Assembly: GCA_039820405.1 (NCBI GenBank)
Contig: JBCBQC010000035.1
Span: 1-57,837 of the forward strand
Direction: 5' to 3'
Length of the DNA stretch: 57,837 nucleotides
Source: CALLVY01 sp937899855
GTDB taxonomy: Bacteria; Bacteroidota; Bacteroidia; Chitinophagales; Saprospiraceae
The notes beneath the pieces are model-generated. The model was not told the origin of the DNA. It saw nothing but the letters and a program-made list of their open reading frames with translations, and did not search any database. Positions 49,822 to 56,242 of the stretch are shown one piece after another. Numbering within the stretch: position 1 is the stretch's first letter; every line of letters begins with the position of its first letter. A program made the position numbers and the translations under genes.

Positions 49822-50856
49822 ATGAAAAATGTAAAGTTAAACTTACTCTGGCTACCGGTATGTCTACTGGTGGGTACGAGTTGTCAGAAGGAATCGAAAT
49901 TGGGGGTCAATCCGGTCCTGGATGTGGAACTGGGCGATGGTGGCAGCACCTGCGACCTCGACCCCACCCAGCTGTTTGTCAGTGCTGGTGTGTTGGTATT
50001 CCGTACGGTGGAGTACTACGAAGCCATCGTCGATGCGGCGGTACCTACCGAGGATGACCCGCCCGAAGCGGGCGCACCGGCCCCGGTCGAGCGCGACGGG
50101 TGGGAAGAGCAATCCATCCGTGCTTTTATCGACGCCTCGGACCACATCAGCTACGGCAGCATCCACGGGGTAGAAAGCGAATTTGACGACCCCTTTATCG
50201 ACGCCATCCTAAATCGGGATCGCGCCGTACAGATTGGCGATTGGCTGATCAAATTGGACCTGACCCGAGGGAAGGTTTTTACCATTGCTGCGGAACTGCC
50301 CAATGCTTACCAAGACCTACTTAGTGAGAACAGTACGACGGTACGGGTCTTTTCGATGGAGGAGGATGTCCTGGCCATTTTACGGGGCGAGAGCGGTACT
50401 GCCCAGCCCGGTGGTGGCGGGGTTGGTGGGATTGATGAGGACGACCTTACCTTTCGGGCTTACTTGGGAGGCAACGTATACGCCTTTCGGGTGGAGGCCA
50501 AGTACCACAGCTATGGCATCTACTTCAAGATTTTCGCCCGGATGAGCCACCGGTATCGCAATGCCAAACTCCGGATGGACCTCTCGGTAGAAAATACGCA
50601 GGCCTGGGCCCGGATCCGGCCCGGTCGGAAAAGCAAAACGATCTGGACGGGTGCGGGTTTTAAAAATCTGGTTCTCAGCTACGACCCCAGCAACGGTACC
50701 ACCCAAAAATGGGTGTTCTACTCGGGGAGCCGTGGTTTAGACGGGTACCACTTCTTTGTCAAGGCCAGGGTGAATCGGATGCTGCCCAGCGGCATACCCA
50801 TCGGAAGGCCCCAAGACTCGCGAATCATCGGCCGGAGCGTCAACTACAAGCCCTAG
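49822..50856 (+). CDS. Array lipoprotein 6 (subtype C), unknown family, lacks the cysteine pair
   Basis: 344-aa paralogue starting at the ATG at 49822 (MKNVKLNLLWLPVCLLVGTSC, lipobox Cys21, then QKES). The open frame continues 96 bp upstream into the leader, but the lipoprotein signal fixes the start here. It is closest to gene 5 (GVLVFRTVEYYEAIVDA, ISYGSIHGVESEFDDPFIDAIL, MEEDVLAILRGE, HFFVKARV). Both conserved cysteines are replaced by glycine: PGGGGVGG instead of RGCGG and RPGRKSK instead of RPCRKR. It has a single different Cys (C44). The 3' end is 96 bp before a membrane protein gene. Confidence 0.83.
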   Translation: MKNVKLNLLWLPVCLLVGTSCQKESKLGVNPVLDVELGDGGSTCDLDPTQLFVSAGVLVFRTVEYYEAIVDAAVPTEDDPPEAGAPAPVERDGWEEQSIRAFIDASDHISYGSIHGVESEFDDPFIDAILNRDRAVQIGDWLIKLDLTRGKVFTIAAELPNAYQDLLSENSTTVRVFSMEEDVLAILRGESGTAQPGGGGVGGIDEDDLTFRAYLGGNVYAFRVEAKYHSYGIYFKIFARMSHRYRNAKLRMDLSVENTQAWARIRPGRKSKTIWTGAGFKNLVLSYDPSNGTTQKWVFYSGSRGLDGYHFFVKARVNRMLPSGIPIGRPQDSRIIGRSVNYKP

Positions 50857-50952
50857 CTCACACCAGCCGGAATGGATGCGGAGTGGTTTTTTAAGCCTCC
50901 CAGCGGAACCGCAGCGCTTGCTCTCCGTTTAAGTTTACAAAGAACGCTTGAG

Positions 50953-51834
50953 ATGAGCCCCCACCGTATCCCCCTTCGTTTGCTCCAATGCGCCACCGCG
51001 GCCGTCTTTCTGGGCCGGGCCTGGCAGCACTGGTTTTGGGATGCTCCCTTCCGCACCCTGCTCTGGGACGAAGCTTGGATGAAGGGGCTGGTCGAAAGCC
51101 TCAGTGCCTACCGCTGGTCGGAATACATTACCAGTCCGGCCGTCGACGCCACCATCCAAATGCTCATCCGCGCGCACGGCCCGTTTTACCTCGGTATCGC
51201 CCTCATCGCCATCGGGCTCCGGAGGCTGCCCCGTTGGAGTAGTTCCCTACTCCTGTGGGGGGCGTTGAGCCTTTTGATACTCGCCACTTTATACGCCAAA
51301 GAAAAGTTTTTTAGCCTCGGTCAATTCCTGGAGTACAGCCTACAATTTTTGGTCCCCGTTTTTCTCTACTGTCTTTACCGCCAAAGCCTTAGCCATCGTC
51401 AGCTCCTCATTTGGATGAAATGGGCCATTGTGGCCACCTTCGTTTGCCACGGCCTCTACGCCGTCAACTACTATCCCCGACCGGGTTACTTCGTGCAGAT
51501 GACGATGGACATTACGGGTTTTGCGGAGGAGGGCGCCATTCGCTTTTTGCTCCTGGCGGGAGGATTGGATTTCTTACTGGCCGTTCTTCTTTTTCTACCC
51601 AGGCGTAGGGTGATTCGCGCGGCCCTGCTCTACGCGACCTTTTGGGGACTGGCCACGAGCCTGGCCCGGGTGTGGGCCCATTTTTACTGGGAGTTTCCCT
51701 GGGAAAGCCTGCACCAGTGGGCCTTCGAAAGCGTCTATCGCCTGCCCCACGCGCTGGTCCCGCTGGCGCTGTGGTACCTGCTGGGTGAAGCGGATGCGAA
51801 AGTGGCTACAGCGCCAAAATCTCGGCCATCCTAA
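50953..51834 (+). CDS. Multi-pass membrane protein, unknown
   Basis: A 293-residue protein with about seven to eight hydrophobic helices (for example GPFYLGIALIAIGL, SSLLLWGALSLLILATL, FLLLAGGLDFLLAVLLFL), from the ATG at 50953; an in-frame ATG at 50872 would add 27 residues that do not look membrane-like. I cannot name a family. Basic and Trp/Tyr-rich loops suggest an inner-membrane protein. It lies 96 bp after the last array lipoprotein on the same strand and may share its transcript. The end overlaps pfkA by 29 bp. Confidence 0.75.
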   Translation: MSPHRIPLRLLQCATAAVFLGRAWQHWFWDAPFRTLLWDEAWMKGLVESLSAYRWSEYITSPAVDATIQMLIRAHGPFYLGIALIAIGLRRLPRWSSSLLLWGALSLLILATLYAKEKFFSLGQFLEYSLQFLVPVFLYCLYRQSLSHRQLLIWMKWAIVATFVCHGLYAVNYYPRPGYFVQMTMDITGFAEEGAIRFLLLAGGLDFLLAVLLFLPRRRVIRAALLYATFWGLATSLARVWAHFYWEFPWESLHQWAFESVYRLPHALVPLALWYLLGEADAKVATAPKSRPS

Positions 51835-52789
51835 GCAGCACTTGATTGAGGGGTTTGTGTTTGCTGATGGCATCCTCAAAGGACACAAAATTGATGCGTT
51901 CCTGATGCAAACCGACCATGACGTTGCGTTTGCCCTCCAGCAAGGCTTCCACCGCCGAATGCCCCAGCCGACTCGATAGGACGCGGTCCATACAGGTGGG
52001 CGAACCGCCGCGTTGTAGGTGGCCGATGATGGTCACCTTGGTATCGTAGTAGTCAAATTTTTCCTTCACCTTCTGAGCGATTTCCATCGCCCCTCCGTTT
52101 TTGTTGCCTTCCGCCACGATCACCAGACTGAACATCTTTTGCCGTTTGGCGCCGATCTTCAGTTGCTGGATCAAATTATCGATGGTGGTATCGGTTTCCG
52201 GGATCATGATATTGCTCGCCCCACTGCCGATACCGGTATTGAGTGCGATAAAGCCCGCGTGGCGCCCCATGACCTCCACAAAAAACAAGCGGTTGTGGCT
52301 GTCGGCGGTATCGCGGATTTTGTCGACGGCCTCGACGGCAGTATTGATGGCCGTGTCGAAGCCGATGGTGTAGTCGGTGCCGTACAGATCGTTGTCGATG
52401 GTGCCGGGGAGACCGATAAAGGGGATGTCGTATTCCTCGGAGAAGATGTGCGCCCCGGTGAAGGTGCCGTTACCGCCGATGGCAATACAGGCATCGATAT
52501 CGTGGGCAACGAGGGATTCGTAGGCCAGTTTGCGGCCTGCGGGGGTGCGGAAATCATCGCAGCGGGCGGTTTTGAGAATGGTGCCTCCACGGTGGATGAT
52601 GTTTCCTACGTCCTTGGTCTCCAGGCGTTTGATGTCGCCCTCGATCATCCCTTGGTAGCCTCGGTAGATGCCAAAGATGTGTAAATCGTGAAAAGTACCG
52701 GTGCGGACGACCGCCCGTACGGCGGCGTTCATGCCGGGAGCGTCTCCTCCCGAGGTAAAGATGGCGATCCGTTTGATGTCCTTACTCAT
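51806..52789 (-). CDS. pfkA: 6-phosphofructokinase
   Basis: This glycolytic enzyme phosphorylates fructose 6-phosphate with ATP. The 327-residue protein from the ATG at 52789 has the glycine-rich ATP loop (IFTSGGDAPGMNAAVRA), IGGNGTFTGAHIF, the catalytic LPGTIDNDLYGTDYTIGFDTA, VEVMGRHAGFIAL and HLQRGGSPTCMDRVL. Two substitutions are relevant to regulation: the family's GGDGS is GGNGT here, and DNDL is kept. The ATG at 52789 is chosen over an upstream one because it starts the conserved fold. The kinase gene upstream lies 97 bp away on the same strand. Confidence 0.93.
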   Translation of the reverse strand: MSKDIKRIAIFTSGGDAPGMNAAVRAVVRTGTFHDLHIFGIYRGYQGMIEGDIKRLETKDVGNIIHRGGTILKTARCDDFRTPAGRKLAYESLVAHDIDACIAIGGNGTFTGAHIFSEEYDIPFIGLPGTIDNDLYGTDYTIGFDTAINTAVEAVDKIRDTADSHNRLFFVEVMGRHAGFIALNTGIGSGASNIMIPETDTTIDNLIQQLKIGAKRQKMFSLVIVAEGNKNGGAMEIAQKVKEKFDYYDTKVTIIGHLQRGGSPTCMDRVLSSRLGHSAVEALLEGKRNVMVGLHQERINFVSFEDAISKHKPLNQVLLRMAEILAL

Positions 52790-52886
52790 GTTATGTTTGA
52801 TTCGCATGGCCAGTGCCTCTCCATTGCCGTAGTCCCCCGCATGGATGGGGGGCATCGCCGCTTGGTCAGCGCGCTACGCGGGGACA

Positions 52887-53759
52887 TTAGTGTCGGTTGA
52901 GCGAGGCGCGTGAGGGGCGATTTTGGAGGTGAAACTTGACCAAATTTTCAATTGGCTTTTTGACCACAATCCCCATTTTGAGGTCGCGTTCGGCCAGTAC
53001 TGTATTGAGAATCGGTTGGAAGTGAAAGGCTACCGAACCGATAAAATGGACGGGGTATTGCACGTGGTGCGCATACTTGCGTACGTGGCGGTCAACGAAC
53101 TCTGCAAAGGAATCAAAAACCAGCTTCTTTACAAAGAAATGATCGCTGTGGATGGATAAAAATTTGGCGAAGGAGGCCAGGAAGACGTTGGCGTGTTCGG
53201 TGCCGTATACTTTTTCGAGGACCATGGATTTGCCTCCGGGGTAGGCCTGCTCGAAGGCTTCGCGCAGGTCGACGGGCATTTCGCGGTAGAAGTAGGCCCG
53301 GAGTAGCTTTTTGCCCAGGTGGGTACCGCTGCCCTCGTCGCCCAGCAGGAAGGCCAGGTTTTCCACATTATCGGTAATCTTTTCCCCATCGTACTGGCAG
53401 GAGTTGGAGCCCGTACCCAGGATGCAGGCCACCCCGGGGTCGTGACCACAGGTGGCGCGGGCGGCGGCTAGTAGATCGTGTTCTACCTTGACCAGGGCCC
53501 GGGGAAAGATGTTGCGCAGGGCTGCTTCGACGACGGCGCACAGCTCGGGTGTCGAGCAGCCCGCACCGTAGAAGTGGACTTCTTCGGCGCGATCAACGGG
53601 AACTTCGTGGACAAAACTTTTACGCAATTCGGCCTCAATGGCGGCTGGTGTGTAGAAAAATGGATTGAACCCAATGGTGCTAACCATATCGTGGGTACCA
53701 TCGGCGTGGACGAGTTTCCAATCCGCCTTGGTCGACCCGCTGTCTGCAATTACCAACAT
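52887..53759 (-). CDS. BadF/BadG/BcrA/BcrD ATPase family kinase (N-acetylglucosamine kinase-like)
   Basis: A 290-aa member of the ASKHA sugar kinase fold. From the ATG at 53759 it starts with the phosphate-1 motif MLVIADSGSTKADWKL, then EEVHFYGAGCST, CILGTGSNSCQYDG (phosphate-2), LLGDEGSGTHLGKKLLRAY and PVHFIGSVAFHFQPIL (adenosine motif). The closest named relatives phosphorylate N-acetylglucosamine, but substrate is not proved. The longer open frame upstream is not conserved. A TACCTTTG -7 element lies 55 bp before the start. Confidence 0.88.
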   Translation of the reverse strand: MLVIADSGSTKADWKLVHADGTHDMVSTIGFNPFFYTPAAIEAELRKSFVHEVPVDRAEEVHFYGAGCSTPELCAVVEAALRNIFPRALVKVEHDLLAAARATCGHDPGVACILGTGSNSCQYDGEKITDNVENLAFLLGDEGSGTHLGKKLLRAYFYREMPVDLREAFEQAYPGGKSMVLEKVYGTEHANVFLASFAKFLSIHSDHFFVKKLVFDSFAEFVDRHVRKYAHHVQYPVHFIGSVAFHFQPILNTVLAERDLKMGIVVKKPIENLVKFHLQNRPSRASLNRH

Positions 53760-53813
53760 AATGCTGTGGACTGGTGAATGAATGGTGAAATACCCAGCTT
53801 GGTACTTCCTTAC

Positions 53814-53821
53814 CAAAGGTA
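53814..53821 (-). promoter_or_regulatory. -7 element (TACCTTTG) for the BadF-type kinase
   Basis: Minus-strand TACCTTTG matches TAnnTTTG, 55 bp before the start codon at 53759. No -33 at standard spacing. Confidence 0.4.
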
Positions 53822-54022
53822 GTGTATTTTTGACACTAAGTCGTGGTTTTTCCAAAAAAAATTCCGAAAATGATCGGTAGCCAAAAATTTGTTTGGCCGG
53901 AGCGACCATCGGCACCGGATCGAAGCTAAATTAAAAAATACTGGTAGTCAATCACAAACGCATGGCTAAAAAATACCATGAAACACAAATGCTTGGATTT
54001 AAAACAAAAATTGGCTTTTTGT

Positions 54023-54054
54023 TTGATTTTGATAAACAAAATGTTTTAAATTTG
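54023..54054 (+). promoter_or_regulatory. Promoter of the glucosaminidase gene (TTG-N21-TAAATTTG)
   Basis: TTG (54023-54025), 21 nt, then TAAATTTG (54047-54054), a full match to the Bacteroidota pattern, 38 bp before the start at 54093. The remaining AT-rich DNA at 53822-54022 shows no gene; a short frame there is noise. Confidence 0.6.
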
Positions 54055-54092
54055 TTTCATCATTCGTTTTCGCACCATAAAAAAAGAATACC

Positions 54093-55010
54093 ATGCACCG
54101 GCCAAATCTACCCGTTTTCCGCCCCTTTTCCTGGGACCTTCCCAAGCTCCAAGACTACCTGCGTGTTCACTGGTTTCGGATCCTACTGATCGCTTTGGCG
54201 CTTTACATCGTCCTGGTCAAAGACATTCAATTCCAAATCAGCATGAACAGCGCTCCCGCCAACCCGGCTGCTCCCACCTACGACTGGGGAAATGCCGAGC
54301 CCGGTACGTCCAAGGGGCCAAATGGATCGGAGGCCACCCTGTCGATGATGCCCGAGATGGGGGAGGAGGGCCAGGCTACCCCCGTCGTTCACCAGCGGAA
54401 CAAGTCGGCCCGCGACTATCGCGACCCCCTGCTGGACGAAACCCTGAGTGCCGAGCGCAAGGCGGAGATTCAAAATCTGGCCAACACCTTTTCCAACCTG
54501 ACTTTTGTCCTCAGCCCGGATTACGCCCAACGCAAGCGTGTACCCGAAGCCGTGGTGGCGGTAAAAATGGCCAAGTGCTACCGCTACGTTCAGCGTTTTG
54601 CTCCGGTGGCCAAGGCCGAGATGAACAAATACGGTATTCCGGCCAGCATTACCCTGGCTCAGGGGCTATTGGAAAGCAACGTCGGGGAAAGCCGGCTGAC
54701 CAAGGCCAACCACAATCACTTTGGAATCAAGTGCTTTTCGCGGAAGTGCCGGAAGGGTCACTGCTCCAACTTTACCGACGATACCCACAAGGATTTTTTC
54801 CGGATTTACCAAAGTTCCTGGGAAAGCTACCGGGCCCACTCGATCTTCCTGCAGGGCAAGCGCTACGCTCCCCTCAAAGATTTGGGGACCACCGATTATG
54901 CGGCCTGGGCGAGGGGCTTGCGGAAGGCGGGTTACGCTACGGATAAGCGCTACGCCGAGAAACTCATCCAAATCATCGAGGCCCTAGAGCTGCACCAGTA
55001 CGATGAGTAG
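54093..55010 (+). CDS. Membrane-anchored glucosaminidase (GH73)
   Basis: A cell-wall hydrolase cleaving peptidoglycan N-acetylglucosaminyl bonds. The 305-residue protein has a cytoplasmic N-terminus, one transmembrane helix (about 30-47), a linker rich in Ala/Pro and a GH73-type domain (about 165-300). The catalytic glutamate is in SITLAQGLLESNVGESRL, with HNHFGIKC, DFFRIYQSSWESYRAHSIFL and the TDYAAWARGLRKAGYATDKRYAEKL C-terminal part typical of flagellar-FlgJ-like hydrolases. A good promoter is at 54023-54054. Confidence 0.9.
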   Translation: MHRPNLPVFRPFSWDLPKLQDYLRVHWFRILLIALALYIVLVKDIQFQISMNSAPANPAAPTYDWGNAEPGTSKGPNGSEATLSMMPEMGEEGQATPVVHQRNKSARDYRDPLLDETLSAERKAEIQNLANTFSNLTFVLSPDYAQRKRVPEAVVAVKMAKCYRYVQRFAPVAKAEMNKYGIPASITLAQGLLESNVGESRLTKANHNHFGIKCFSRKCRKGHCSNFTDDTHKDFFRIYQSSWESYRAHSIFLQGKRYAPLKDLGTTDYAAWARGLRKAGYATDKRYAEKLIQIIEALELHQYDE

Positions 55011-55055
55011 CCACCGGGAAGTGGGGGAGGAGCGAAGGAGCATGGCGATCGGGTC

Positions 55056-56048
55056 TTACTGCGCCGAGTGATCAAAGCGGGCTTTGAAGCGGGAAATTTC
55101 CGGTTTTTTGCCCGGTACGTCCCAAAAACCATCGTAGCGAATGAGCCGGGGCAGGTAAGTATCGCCCCGTTGCTCTAGCTCAATCTCCATCTTGACGTCA
55201 AAGTCGAACAAGCTGCCTCGGTAGGCCAAGCGGTAGTTGCGGGCGAGGACCTGAAAGCTGTCCTTATCAAAATAGGTCTCCAAAAACTTGATGACCGTTT
55301 TATCCTGTTTGTGGGTTTGGTAGGCCTCCTTGACGGTAGCGGTAAATACGTAGCAGTCCCGTCCATTCTGATGGCTTTTTCGCTGAATCGAAAAATCGTA
55401 GTAGGGCCTCATTTTAGGGCTAAAGATTTCGGTTTTGTTGCCGATCAGGGGGACATCGGCTTTGGTGCCGGGTTGGAAGATGAGTTTCTTGAGTTCGCGG
55501 ATGTGCTTTTCCATTCCCTTAGCCTTGGCATCCGTCTCCAGCTCCTCTTGTTGCTCCTCGCAGACCTTTTCCCAGGTGAAAAACAGCCGATCAAAGAGGG
55601 TAGCCGTATAGTAGCGGTAGCGTTTTTTGCGCTTGTAAAAATTACCCGTCACCGATTCTTCGAGGACCTCCATCGTTCGGCAGCGGCCCTCACTGAGCTG
55701 GCGAATGACATTCCGGTAAGTCGCCTTTTTATGGTTCCGCTTATCGTACATCGCAATGGCGTTTTCCGCTCGGTAAGTCTGAAAACGCAGATTGCGAAAG
55801 GCGCGGTAAAAGGATTGATCCTCTTGGACAAATTGTACAAAGTCGGCCACGTCAAATCCCCGTCGGGATGCCTGTACCGTCACGGAATCCAAGGTGATAA
55901 TTCCCCCAAAATCACCCCAGTCCCACTGGGTACTATCCGCCTGTCCCCAAGCGCTCGTCGCCCCGATCCCCAGCAATATCCAAATCCAAATCCGAGTCCG
56001 AGTCCAGGTCCAGGTCCGAATCCGAGTCCAACTTCCGTTACTTTTCAT
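55056..56048 (-). CDS. Secreted protein of unknown function with repeat-encoded signal peptide
   Basis: This 330-aa exported protein has an N-terminus (MKSNGSWTRIRTWTWTRTRI then WIWILLGIGATSAWG) made largely of alternating Trp/Arg and Thr/Ile. It comes from nine hexanucleotide repeats, followed by a normal hydrophobic end and A-W-G cleavage site. The mature protein begins with a short beta-strand LDSVTVQASRRGFDVADFV, seen near the start of some carboxypeptidase-regulatory/TonB-partner proteins. The rest is charged with mixed helices and strands (KRKKRYRYYTATLFDRL). No family is recognised. Confidence 0.65.
   Translation of the reverse strand: MKSNGSWTRIRTWTWTRTRIWIWILLGIGATSAWGQADSTQWDWGDFGGIITLDSVTVQASRRGFDVADFVQFVQEDQSFYRAFRNLRFQTYRAENAIAMYDKRNHKKATYRNVIRQLSEGRCRTMEVLEESVTGNFYKRKKRYRYYTATLFDRLFFTWEKVCEEQQEELETDAKAKGMEKHIRELKKLIFQPGTKADVPLIGNKTEIFSPKMRPYYDFSIQRKSHQNGRDCYVFTATVKEAYQTHKQDKTVIKFLETYFDKDSFQVLARNYRLAYRGSLFDFDVKMEIELEQRGDTYLPRLIRYDGFWDVPGKKPEISRFKARFDHSAQ
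55976..56029. repeat. Nine imperfect hexanucleotide repeats inside the signal-peptide codons
   Basis: Plus strand: ATATCC, AAATCC twice, GAGTCC twice, AGGTCC twice, GAATCC, GAGTCC. All are NNNTCC, so the length is a multiple of three and slippage would change the protein by two residues per unit. Confidence 0.9.
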
Positions 56049-56242
56049 ACCCGTAAAGAACGGCTTTCCACGGGTTTGTCTTTTTGATACTGGAACAAAA
56101 TTTTACTCAGACGAAATTTTCTTCCTTATCTTTTGTCAATTAAAAACCACAGTTCAACAGTACCGGGCCAGTCCTTTTCCAAAAGGATTCAAAAATTTGT
56201 GGCTTTTGATTACCTTCCCCGCATCGAACAAAACCTCATCTA

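Noticed and set aside
53962..54189. 75-codon plus-strand frame before the glucosaminidase
   Set aside because: It covers a strong promoter (TTG-N21-TAAATTTG) and overlaps the GH73 start in another frame; low-complexity AT-rich translation.
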